Shown: positions 51,101 through 63,200 of the stretch, in pieces
How positions within the stretch are numbered: position 1 is the first letter of the stretch
How the letters are laid out: each line of letters opens with the position of its first letter
Origin: Onchocerca volvulus
Taxonomy: Eukaryota; Nematoda; Chromadorea; Rhabditida; Onchocercidae
Reading direction: 5' to 3'
Assembly: GCA_000499405.2 (NCBI GenBank)
Contig: HG738137.1
Span: forward strand, 13,633,661-13,697,660
Length of the DNA stretch: 64,000 nucleotides
Made by a program: the position numbers and the translations under genes
Notes under the pieces: model-generated
Databases searched by the model: none
What the model was told of the DNA's origin: nothing
Seen by the model: the letters and a program-made list of their open reading frames with translations, nothing else

Positions 51101-54100
51101 ATGGACGAGTTGATTTAATAGTTTGCATTATCAGTTCTTTTGGATGATAACATTGTCTTACCACATTCTAATAAGTTTATTTTCCAACCATTTGTTCAAA
51201 AGGTTATTTTAAAAAGATTACTTTAAACTTTTAACTAACAAAAGTTGTAATATTTTTATTAATTTGCATTTTATGCAATACTCAAATGAAACAAATAAAT
51301 AAATATATGTTTAAAAATTGAAAAAATTTGTTAATAAATCAAAAATCTAAATTCTTGATTTGAATATATATTTTTTTCCTATTTCAAATTAGGTTGACAA
51401 ATATTTGGAACGATTTGAATGGATCTGGGATCAAAAACCCCAAGGATACAGTACCCGACGCTGCAAACAATTGGTTATACGGTATATCAGCATATCACGT
51501 GCTATACGACTCGATCCTTTCGGGTTTTCATATTTTTAATTAATAATATAATCCATATTTGAATTTAAAAAAAAAAGATTTTTAAGTAGAAGAATTTAAA
51601 ATTCTTACTAATTCAAAATTATTAATTGTAAAATTTCACTTCCAGTGGTAAAAAATTGGAAAATGAGACAAACGAAATGGAAGCAAATTTATATTTACAA
51701 GAAGCATTGGTAATTTTTTGGAGACGAGAAAATTCGGATAATGGTGAAGTTTTCTGGGAGAAAAAATTGAAGGATGATTATATACGGAAATTGCATCATA
51801 TCCGGAAATTATGCGATTTAGCACTAAAAGCAAAACGGAATTTTCCAAGTGCTAGGTAATTGATTTTCTAAATTAATAATTAATTTAAAATTGTTGGAAA
51901 AAAGATATTATCGATAAATTATCTTAAGCAAATTTGAAATTTAAAATTGAAATTTGAAATTTTAAGCATATTTGAAATTCAAAAAATTGAATTTTATAAT
52001 TTCAATATTCAAAAGTTGAATTCCACTTCAAACCTATCAAATTAGAAATGATAATGGAAGGATAGAAAATTTTTGATTTCAATATTCAAAAGTTGAATTT
52101 CGTATCAATTTCATGATAATGAAAGGATAATAGAATTAGAAAAATAATAATCGAATTCAATATGCATTTCCTATTTGTTATATTTTTTAAAAAATCCCGC
52201 TTATTTCTCCTTTTTTTTTAGGATTCTAAAATTGCGATCAATTTTAGAATCAGAAATGGCTGTTAATTCTTCAGTATTAACGGATGACGATTTAAAACCG
52301 TTGGAAAATATTGTTAATAATATGAATAAAACTTTACCGAATTATAATCCATTCGGAGATTTATGTTTATATTCGGTGTGATTTATTGATTTTTTTGTTC
52401 ACATAATTAAAATTTTATTATTTCTAACAAATTTGATCCAAATTTTTTAAGAAAATGAAACTTTGCTGCAGTAACAAAATGAAAAGTTGAATAGATAGGA
52501 AAAAATCTGGTGTGGAAAAGTTGTTAAATATGATAAGATGGAAGAGTTGAAATAATTATATGATGGAAATGTAATTAATTAATTCTTAATAGGTTTATTT
52601 TCTATTCTTTGATCTCATTCTGGAATTTATATATAGCGCTAAATTTGAAAATTTTTCTAATTGAATTTAGAAAATTTTTCAGATTTACCTCTCTAATTCA
52701 ATGATTGATAAAGCGAAATTATGTTGTGAGCAAATGCTTGAAACTTTATTCTTTCGTGGACAACCATTAACTTTTCTGATGTAAGTTTGAAAAATAAACT
52801 TTGGTCAAATAAACTTATCAGTCAAATAATTTATCAATTGATAAACACTTTTTTAATTCTTTTTCTTTTAAGAAGATATGATTGGGATGTTGATAGAAAG
52901 CAAACTTTGGCACGATTAAATATGTTAATAGCAAATGAGCCTGAAAATTATGTGACACATATTCTTCTCTATTATTATCATTTTAAACAGTTAAGCTAAT
53001 TCTTCTGCCATTTTTTCTTTCTTTTATTTGCGTTTTTTAATTTCCTATAAAAAATTTTTTACAAATTTTTCATTAAAATTGATAAATTTTTCTTTTTTAA
53101 AAGTTTTTTCAAACATTTTTCACGTCATTTCTCTTTTTCTTTCCTAAATTTGCTGCGATTTTAAGTCATTCAATTTCAACTTTTTCGATTATTTATTATA
53201 TTCTTAGATTGCTGTAATGAAATTTTCGCACATTTTATTTAAATTTTATTTCCAATTTTATTTAGCGGTGATTTGAATTATGCTTTCACGCACGCTGATT
53301 ATGCTCTTAAATATTGGCCCTATCATACGACCACGGAAAATTTATTATTACATATACGTGAATACGTACGTTGTAATCTTTTACGCGCAGTACAGCAAGA
53401 ATTGGATTTAGCTGTTGAAGGTGAAAAATTCGAATTAATTTTCTTTCCTCAAACATTTATTTTTAACTTGATGGCTCAATTATTGAAAATTATCCGTTAA
53501 AGTTAATTATGCTACGTAAAACTGAAATTTCAATTTTATAACTCAATTATGTTACAAAAATTATTAGAAAATTAGGAATTTTAAAAGCAAATTTTAATTT
53601 AGCGAATAGAAAATAAAAATTATTAAATGAGCTAATTAACAGAAACATCTTTTCGATATTACAATCGGAACAGGAATTTTTGATTTCTGGTAATGATAAG
53701 AAAATAAAAAATCATAAATTTTATATTTAATTAAATTGGAAGATATTAAATTGAATCAAAATCAAAATCGATAAAGATTAATTGATTGATATTTTTGATG
53801 TGATTTTCCAGAGTTGCCAGATGTCTTTTATTTATTAATTAGTCAAATTTTTTCAAATATTTCTCGATTATGAAAGATCCGAAAAATTCGACATTATTCA
53901 AAGTTTCTTTTGTTTCTGACCCAATTTTGAAAGCACAATTTGTAAATTTCAAAAACATTTACGATTGTTCAATTGCGACAGAATGTATCGAAATAATTTC
54001 AGCTTCATTTCGCATGGTAACAACATTTTCGTTGTCAACTCTCAACGATTTACGACAGGAACGTGCAAGAATTCAGCGAAATTTGTTGAACCAAGAAAAT

Positions 54101-54532
54101 GCAAGCGAATCCGAAAAAACTTCTGAGATTCCGAAATCTAGCCGAGATTTTTCTGAGATTGAACAATTTTATCTCAAATTAGAAGCAATGGTACAACAGC
54201 AAGAATCTGAAACGTCCGAAACTTCAACGGATAAAGGTCAAGATTCAAGAACGTGTGAAGTAGAAGCAAATTCTACGAGTAATTCTGAGACTGTTGATAA
54301 TTCAGGAAAATTCGACAATTTCGAAACATTAGAAGAGAAAACTGAACATGCTAAGAGAATAATTAGCGCAGCATTTAATTACGCGGAGCAAGTTCGTCAT
54401 CAAATCGAGAAACGATCACCATCAGAGAACGATGCGAATTTCAAGGTTGCTGAGAAAAAACCGGATCATTCACCAAAGCAAACATTAAAATCTGAAAAAT
54501 CGATAGAATCCAATGGAAAAAAAAAAAGGTAA
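48191..54532 (+). CDS. Unrecognised TPR/helical-repeat protein with charged Ser/Glu-rich tail, 12 exons
   Basis: Exons 48191-48448 (acceptor at 48172), 48681-48807, 49690-49820, 50126-50274, 50709-50856, 51393-51481, 51646-51855, 52222-52375, 52683-52780, 52873-52989, 53266-53420, 54003-54532; all joins are in phase, about 721 aa. Residues 15-48 form a clear TPR (ARIKFEKEQYEEAIEYYQNAL). Further alpha-helical repeats follow: GELSLVIKSLEEASKNGNYR, LTKLLQYRPYDRSLRLKRST, ARLNMLIANEPENYVTHILL, HGDLNYAFTHADYALKYWP. The last ~150 residues are charged and Ser/Thr/Glu-rich, predicted coiled/disordered (QERARIQRNLLNQENASESE; EKTEHAKRIISAAFNYAEQ), ending GKKKR. The final join (53420 to 54003, acceptor AATAATTTCAG) restores phase. 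An alternative acceptor at 53812 stops at TGA 53871. I do not recognise the family. TPR solenoids are scaffolds, so a protein-binding role is inference only. AATAAA lies at 54833. Confidence 0.75.
51999..52135. repeat. 77-bp tandem duplication in TPR-gene intron
   Basis: ATTTCAATATTCAAAAGTTG at 51999 recurs at 52076, followed in each copy by ...CA(A/T)...ATGATAATG(G)AA(G)GGATA. Intron between exons ending 51855 and starting 52222. Confidence 0.85.
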
Positions 54533-54538
54533 CAGGTC

Positions 54539-55320
54539 TAAAAAATTCTGATACGATCAATCGATCTACGATAAATACCGAACAGTATGCGGAAGAAGGA
54601 TGAAAAATGAAATGAAATTAAAATGAAATTTTATCGATCAATTGCTTAAAATGAGATTTTATCTATTATTTGTTATTTGTTTGATATATTTCATGAATCA
54701 TGATTCTTTTCTGATCCGAAATTTTCACCTATTAATTGGTATTTGATTGATTTGTTTGAGTGATGATGATTCTTGCTTGATCCGGAATTTTCAATGGATA
54801 TTTTCAATGAGAAATTTTTGCTAATCAAAAATAATAAAAGTACATTTTAAGTAGTCAATTAATCCAATTCCTAGTTAGAATTCCTTATAAAAATACCAAT
54901 GGGGTTCTATTCTTTTTCCTGTTTCATCTCATTTTTATAAGTTAGCAAAACATTCTTTTTCTGATGTATACATCATTTAAAATTTGATATACTGAAATGG
55001 AATTATAAATGATATTGCCAAAAATTTACTGGAAATTAAATAATCAATTGCCGGAAATGAACTAATGTTATAAAATGCTTGTCGTTGAATTACTTAAATA
55101 TCAAACGATGACATAATATCGCTGCAATGTCATATTATCAAACATTTTCGATTGTGTATAATCGCAGAAATTTATCGGAAATCAAATAATCAATTACTGA
55201 AAGTAATCAAATGTCATAATACTGGCCATCACTTAACTAACAAATATCATACCATCAAATATTTGATTTACACATGCATGAAATAGCTACATACAGATTG
55301 TTATTATCATCAATTTCCGC
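54539..55320. other. 3' flank of the TPR gene
   Basis: About 800 bp between the TPR gene stop and the first tRNA-Tyr. Contains the AATAAA at 54833 and A/T-rich sequence with related phrases (AATAATCAATTGC / AATAATCAATTAC). No gene seen. Confidence 0.5.
54833..54838 (+). terminator. AATAAA, candidate polyadenylation signal of the TPR gene
   Basis: First canonical hexamer noticed after the TAA at 54530-54532, about 300 nt downstream. Weak on its own in such A/T-rich DNA. Confidence 0.25.
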
Positions 55321-55335
55321 TAATAAAATCAACGT

Positions 55336-55431
55336 TCCAACCAGCCGGATTCGAACCAGCGACCTAAGGATTACCGTATATTAATTACTATATTCTACAG
55401 TCCTCCGCTCTACCAACTGAGCTATGGTTGG
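55336..55431 (-). tRNA. tRNA-Tyr (GUA) with 23-nt intron
   Basis: Minus-strand cloverleaf of 73 nt plus intron. Acceptor CCAACCA pairs fully with TGGTTGG, then discriminator A. D arm GCTC-AGTTGGTA-GAGC; anticodon stem GAGGA with TCCTT; loop CTGTAG+A with anticodon GTA; T arm GCTGG-TTCGAAT-CCGGC. The intron sits at the canonical 37/38 position, as eukaryotic tRNA-Tyr genes require. A run of T follows the 3' end (pol III stop). A and B boxes are intact, so it is probably functional. Confidence 0.97.
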
Positions 55432-56832
55432 CTGGGAGTTCTGTTCAAAATTCGTCAAAAATTTTTTAATTTCATATTTTTTATCTTTTAAAATAGCCTG
55501 AAATGAAAGTCACAAGTTTGTCACATGTTTGTCCCATTTTGCAACTTTGCTAGCAACTTTTTTGAAGTCAGAACCCTGTTCTTTTCAGAATCTATCTCGC
55601 ATGACGGATAAACCAAAGTTTGAATATGCTTTTAGATTCATTTAAATATTTTTAAACAAATTTAATTAATCGACAATTTTTGATAATCTATCAGTTTTTA
55701 ATTCTAACAGTTATTTCTACAAATATATTATGACCGCCTGAAAACTCTATGAACTGTCGCATGAGGGATAAATCAGAATCAGATAGTCTTTCAGGATGAC
55801 TACACGATCAAAAGTTTAAATCAAACCTGTAGATAATAATCTAATATGAGTGATAAACTTGAGCTGACGAAGATATAAAAATTCATCGTGAATAAGTACG
55901 ATAGGTTATGGGAAACTTATGATGATAGCATTTCAGGTTATTTTCCTAAAGTTTCACTGTCTATGAACGATTCACAAATAATACTTAGGCTAATTATAAT
56001 TAAACAAATTATGCAACACTTTGAAATTTTAAGTAATGGTAGATTTTATGTGAGGTTTAATTTCAAGCATATAATTTCTTTGATAATGATATTTTTAACT
56101 ATTTTATGCAATCATTATTATAGATTAGGAATTTGAATATCCATATCAATCCAATTATAATTGATCATTTATGAAAATACATATGCAAAATAAATTACCA
56201 ATTCTTACTGAGATTTAATAGTTGTTCTTTTCTTTTTTTTAACTCACCAATGCTTTCAATATCAAAAAAAAAAAAAAAAAAAAAAAATGCAACTTAATTT
56301 GGTACCATTTATTTTAATTATTTCAGATATTCGTAAAGCGTTGAATCATTCAAACAGTAACTTCGTTTCTTCATTTCTTCAGCATATTATAATGTCCATT
56401 CAAATTTAAACTTCTTTTAAATTTTCGAAATTATTTCGCAATTTTTAAATAATTGATTCAATCTGTTGTTTTATCAAAATAGTATTTTTGCATAATTGAT
56501 CGATTTATTAGCATATAAAGCATTTAATATTATATAATTAATTGCAAAATATACATGCAAATTAGTATGCATAAGTGAAAAAATGAGCAAAAATATACAA
56601 AAATGCTACATTATTCGATATTATTAATAAAAATTGATTGATAAATTGATAATCGATTATTGTCCATTGAAATTGTGCCAAATATTTTTGATTAATTTCA
56701 ACTTTGAACTATTTACAATTACATTGACTGATCTTGCTGATCCTGTCAGTTATTGATCTTATCATTCGTAATCTCGCATTCTCTACAGCTTATCGTACTT
56801 AAAAGCATTCATTCATTATTGCTCCTGTCAAT
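55432..56832. other. Spacer between tRNA-Tyr and TMTC4 3' end
   Basis: Holds three phrases of the type ATGA(C/G)(G/T)GATAAA (55601, 55761, 55846), a 27-nt poly-A run near 56263-56287 and a coding-like frame at about 55846-56052 interrupted by one TAA (see findings). The 3' UTR of the TMTC4-like gene should occupy its right end; AATAAA on the minus strand at 56509-56504 is a candidate signal. Confidence 0.45.
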
Positions 56833-59800
56833 TTAATTCCTCTGCCGTTGAATAGTTTCAAATTGTTGTTGAAATTGAAATGCTTTCCAATATGCAAATT
56901 TTGCTTTCTCAAATTTATTCCAACGATAATAAAGTGTACCTGAAATTAGTTTCATTATGCTATAAATGGAAATGAAAAGAAGAAATAGAAAACTTCAATA
57001 TTCAAGGACAAAAAAATTTCTTCATTTTCAAGTAAAAAGATTTTATCATTTATCAACTTGATTTTTTCTTATCAATCCGATTTTTCTTTCTTTCATGCAT
57101 AGAATACATAAGATTGATAATCATATTTAAATGTTAATCATATATTATACAAATTCAGATAATGTTCATTGAATGGAATTGTTGTATTTAATTGAAATGT
57201 AAAATGCAAAAGAACTCCAGCCAGCCGGATTCGAACCAGCGACCTAAGGATATCAGCATAAACTCTACAGTCCTCCGCTCTACCAACTGAGCTATGGCTG
57301 GCATGCAGAATGCATGCAACATGCAGGTGTTTTTTCTCGGAACGAAATTTACCAATATTTTTCCAATAAATTGATGTTCTCGGTTCAAGTTCCACAGCAG
57401 ATAGGAGGAACTTTTCGGCATTACCGTACTCTCCCAATTTACCGTAACATGTGCCTAGCTGTGAAAGAAGAGGTGCATCGTTTTTATGGTACCTGAGCAC
57501 CTTATCAGCTAGGCTAATTACTTCCGCACAATTATTTGTCTCATCGAGTAATATGAACAAATTCAACCAGGCTTGTTTATGATCAGGATTTGCCCTGAAA
57601 ATAAAGTCCTAGCTAATCCATTCAAATTAGCAAATTTTAAATTATCGAATTTTAAATTTTCATATTTTTTCATCTGGAATATCCAATGAAGTACTAGTAT
57701 GGATATTAATTTTAATTAAAAAATTAATATGGAAAATGTCTACATCTACGAACAGTCGAAAAACCGAAATTGAAAAATTATTTAATTCACAAAGCAGAAT
57801 TTCCATTTTTCGATCTTCATGGAAATTTCATCGTATCTTACTTCTTTCTTTTATTAAGAAAAAAAAAGTGATATTACTTTTAATCTTAACATTTTTTGAA
57901 CAATTTTATTTAAAATTATCAAAGAAAAAAATCCAAGACGGAGTTTTTCTGAAATTTAAAGGTGAGAATTTTTTTTTTTTTTTTCATTACTTAAACTTTT
58001 TTTGATTACAGAAATTCTCTTACCTGGTAATATTTCGCCAAATTTCCTTTGCATATGTTTTCTGATTTTGTTGCAAATAAAGTAAGCCCATATTGTATAA
58101 GCAATCCGGATACGGAAATCGTAAACTAAGTGCATGCTCGAAACTATTTTCCGCTTCCTGAAAATGCAATTTCAAAAAAGTTTCTCTCAAAATTTCATAA
58201 AATTTTCGCGTTTTTCTAATAAAAATTCTAAAAGAATTTTTAACAATATTACTTGATAATTAAACATCTCATTGCTACCAAAATGATATTATCTTTTGAT
58301 ATTATCCTATTTTAATTAGAAATGATATTTGCATTTAAGAAGCAAAAAAAAAAAAATAACTTTGATTTTGTAATATAAATAATTTTTTGATATTTCTTAT
58401 AATAATTGATAAAAATAATAAATCATGGGTTCTTTGATAATAATAATAAGAATGAATGATTGATTATTTTGTTATTCATTTAAATGTTCAGATTTCTTAA
58501 ATCAGATTTTAATTACTAATTATTTAGGATTTTTTGATTAGCTTAAAAAAAAATTTTATTTCAAATCGATCGTTTATTATTTTCATAAGATAAATGAATT
58601 GATATAAATTTAAAGGTTAATCTAGCTTAAATATTAACTTTATATCGTTTTTGGGCCAATTGTGCAAGGCCAAGATTCATCCATGCAGCTGCGAAGCTTG
58701 GCCTTATTTTGATAGCTTTACGAAGGAGTTGTTCAGCTTCTATATTTCGATCATATTTCAGATAAATATTTGCTAAATTATTCATTGCATTTTCATAGGT
58801 AGGATTTAACCTAAAATTGGGACATAATTAAAGAATAAAATAAAACTTTTTTCAAAAAAAAACAAAACTTGAAATATAAAAAAAAAAAAAAGAAATGAAA
58901 TTGGGTAGAAACTCTCATTAAAGGAAAAATAAACAAACAAACAATCTTTACCAAACACCATCCAATCGATCTGATCTTTTAATATATTAGTTAATTAATT
59001 AGTACATAATTTTAGTATACATAAATATGTCATATCAAATTTGCTCAAACAACAACAATAACATTGCTATTGTCTGAGCAATTTAATTTAGCGTAATAAT
59101 TTACGAGCAACAAATACGAAGAAAATAGTTATAATACAAAATTTATTTTTGATAACTGATAAGAATGATTTGACATTTGGAAAAAATTTTTATCATTTTT
59201 CAAAAGTGTATGTGTGTATTGTATTATGTATTAGAAAATAAACAAAATAGGAATATTTGGCATTGCATATTGAGTTGCCATATCAAGAGCTTTTTTTTCA
59301 ATTTCAACTTATCACTTAATTGTAAATTTAAGTTTTGATCGGAATAATTATTTGTAGTCCCAACTTTAAACTTCGATCATGTACATTTCATTTTTGAAAG
59401 ATAATTTATAGTGATATATTCAGTGATAACTGCAAATTCTTATCATTATTTTAATTTTATCACTGTTCAAAATGTAAGATATACCTCAGAGCATTAATAT
59501 AATTAACAGTTGCACGATTGATATCACCGTTATCAGCCATAATTTTTGCTATATTATAATGAATTTTTGCATTATTTGGACAAACTTGAAGGCCACTTTC
59601 GTATAAATCTAATTCATTTCTCCATTCCATACTACGCTGAAAATTATTTTACTTTATTTTTTGCTTTTTTTTTCTTTTTTTTTGCAAATAAACAAAATTT
59701 ACATACAATTACAAATTTTTTAAGAAATCATTCTCTATTTTTTCCAATTAATTTCAATTAAATTTTCTGCTTGAATATTAGATAAGATGAAATAAAAACT

Positions 59801-60115
59801 TATTCATAATTATATATTAATAAATCATTGGTATTAAAGTCAATGATTTATCATTCGTTTATTCTTCAATTTCTCAAAATTATAAAAATATTATAAAATC
59901 AACAAAGATTTCTTTTATTTTTCAAAAAAACTATAATAAAATTAATATTATTTTTATTTTTATTATTAGTACTATTATTCTCACTATCTTATCACGTATG
60001 AACCAACAAAAAATAAATAATATTATTTGTTTTATTCATAACAATAGGAATATTTCGAACCAACAAATTTTTCATTTGTTTCTTCGACAACCACAATTTA
60101 AAATTTGTAATTATT

Positions 60116-60201
<86 letters not shown>

Positions 60202-63200
60202 CACTACTGTCATTATGACTATTATCTTACCTTATATGATTTGAGAAGAAGCATAATGACAATTATTGTTTTGAAACTCTTAAAAATATTTTCCGTTTTA
60301 TTTCTTATCATCAATTCATCCAACTTATCATCCATGCTAACAATAAATAAACAAAATCCAATTGATGGCAGATAAAGTACTCTTTCAGCAATGACAAATC
60401 CAACGGTAACGAAAATATTGCTTGCCGGTAGAAATGTTATAATATAAAAAATAATTGAAAATGATTGAAGCCTGTAAAAAAAAAAAAAAAATTTTAAAAT
60501 CAAAAAAAGTAAATTAAATTTTGTAAATATTTAAATTGTAGAATTAAAATTAGTATATTCAAATTTTGCTTACAACCAAGTATAATATCATACTAAGAAA
60601 TATTATTTTGAATATGATTTCAAATGCTATATTTAATTTTTCACATTTCAATATTTTGATATCTGTTGTTGAGAAAAAAAAAGGAAAAAAAAAACGGGAA
60701 AATTTTTTTGCATTTCTGCGTTTTAAGTGATAATAGATAAGAAGAAAATTAACTGTTTCAAATTTCTGAACTTTTTCATCAACTTTTCTGAATTTTCAAA
60801 TTTAAGCAGTGAAACTTGAAATTGAAATTAGATATAATCTAAAAATACATAGTACTTGTAATTTTTTAAATAATAATGATTGATGTTAAGAAATTAAGCA
60901 TTTCTTTTAAATGGGCTATTTTAGATTATAACCAAGATTTAATTTGAAATAATTAATTAAACCTGTATTGCTTCTCGAAATATCCTTTAATTAATTGAAT
61001 GACAAAAATGATAACACTGATGATAAATATTATCGATATTAGAAAACGTGGATCATTGATCGATTTGATTAGTGTCACACAACCCATTGAATAATCAAAA
61101 CATAAATGAATCGGATAAAGTTGTAACCAAATATAAAACATGTAAATATAGCAATAATTAATAAACTGAAATAAAATTAAGCAATTTTTCTTCCTCATCA
61201 TTAGTGCATAGCTGATAATTAAACGAATTAATTAATTAAATAAATGAATAAATAAGCTTGTGAAGGAAAAAAGAAACTTTATTTCCAGTAAATTTAGCCT
61301 TTTCAACTTTTCTTGTCAAAACTTTCTAATATTTCGAAAGTTTTACAGGTTTTAAATTTGTAAAAAATTACTTGTTCATGACATTTTTAATCTATTTTCT
61401 AATTTTATCCCATTTTCAACTTATTTTTCCTTTCAAAAATTTTATGACTTAAACAATGTCTTAGTACAAAAATTGAAATAATCAAATAATTAATGATTTA
61501 ATAACTAACTCTTAAAAAGATTGATGGACAGCTAATAATTAAATTATCGCTTGGACTAAATTGAGGTGATTGAAAACCATTGATCGAAAATCGAAAGATT
61601 AGTAAAACTATACAGATCAATGAGCATATTATCACTCGACGTATACAAGCATAGTATCGATCCTAGAAGCAGAAATTTGAAAAGATGGAAAAAAATAATT
61701 GAATTGATAAATTTTGAAATTTTGATAAAAATTTATGCTTGGTCATTTTCACCAAAACTTTTATTTGAACCAAATTTTTCTAAAATTAATTACAATTGAT
61801 GATATAATAAATTTTCAAATGAGTCGGGAAGAATTATTTGTGTTTAATTTAAATTTTTATCACCTTTAATTGAATTGATATTTTTCATTTCAATAAAAAA
61901 CGCCAAATTTACTTATTTATTTATTTTTATGAAAGTGGCATAAATTATCTTCATAAAATTGAGAAATATTAAAAACAGAAAGAATCGAAAGTCAAATCAG
62001 TAATTATAATCATTCCTAAACATTTTATATCAAAAAAGAATTAAAATTCGTTCTTGAAAAATGAATAGAAAAATCAATTTCGTTTATTCTTTTAACTCCT
62101 AAAAAATATGGAATCTATTTTTTTATTTTTCTCATGTTTATAAAATTCTAAACTTTGAAAAATTTTTTGTTCTCGAAAAGACGAAATGAATTTTATTTTC
62201 CAAGATCTAAGGATGAAATAAATTTCGACAAGCTAAAAATTGAAATTATGCATGAACAATATTTATTATTCTATTTTAATTTGCATGAAATTTTATTTCT
62301 CTCAAAGAAGGGGAAAATAGATATTTTCATCGAAGAATTGAAAATATTATTTATACTTGTAATATAAATTCCATTAAAATTTCTTTTCATTCTAGACTGA
62401 TTAAATATGAAAATTAAGCACAAATTGAAGTAAAATAACTTCGTAAAATTGATAAAATGATAAAAACTGTATGTCAAAGGCGAAATCAGTAATTATAATC
62501 TCAACAGTTATATTAAATTAATGAATTTGCAAAGTATTATTCAATATTTGTCTTATAATACTCTTTTCCTTTAAACTAATTAAAGGTAAGGAGTAAGCGT
62601 AAAATAAAATAACTTCATCATGAAATTAATAAATATAAAAGAAGAGATGAGTTGAGAATTAAAGCAGATGATTGTGATCTTAACATTTATCAAATTAATG
62701 CATAATATGAATTAATTGTTATTATATTCGATTTCTCTATTTATTTTATACATTTTTGATATTTAATAATTTCTCCATTTATTTTATATTTATTTAATTT
62801 GTTCTAAATTTTTAATTTTTCCTATAATGATAATAAATAATAATAATAATAATAATAATAATCAACAATAATACTGATAATTAATAGTAATAATTATATG
62901 TGTAAAAATCACGCAAGCACTATCTTATCAGTCTTACTGTATTCTTATCAGTTTTACTGTTGTTGCAATAATCATCCATTTTTCTTTTATAAGCAAAAAG
63001 AAAACGATGCGGTGAAATATTTGTCGCGAAAATATCAAATATTGCACAAAGTGGCTGTAAAAAAGTATTTTTAATAATTATTTCAAAAAAAAAAATTAAT
63101 TTCTAATAATATTCAAAGAATTATTGATTAAATTAAAAGTCAATAATTTCCTTTTTTTTAAAGTATGAATTAATATTAATTCAAAGTTATACAACATTAA

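Noticed and set aside
53421..53500. Short read-through C-terminus of the TPR exon
   Set aside because: The GAAG|GTGAAA donor joins in phase to 54003, giving a longer product with the charged tail.
57138..57352. C-terminal extension of the TMTC4 exon reading through its donor and the tRNA
   Set aside because: The frame continues only by translating the donor and the tRNA-Tyr; splicing at 57353 to 56939 gives the conserved TMTC4 C-terminal TPR.
57736..58005. Plus-strand 89-codon frame (MSTSTNSRKTEIEKLF...)
   Set aside because: Lies antisense to the TMTC4-like gene intron, ends in poly-Phe from a T run, and has no family signature.
59992..60213. Minus-strand poly-Ile protein frame
   Set aside because: Pure translation of the TTA microsatellite.
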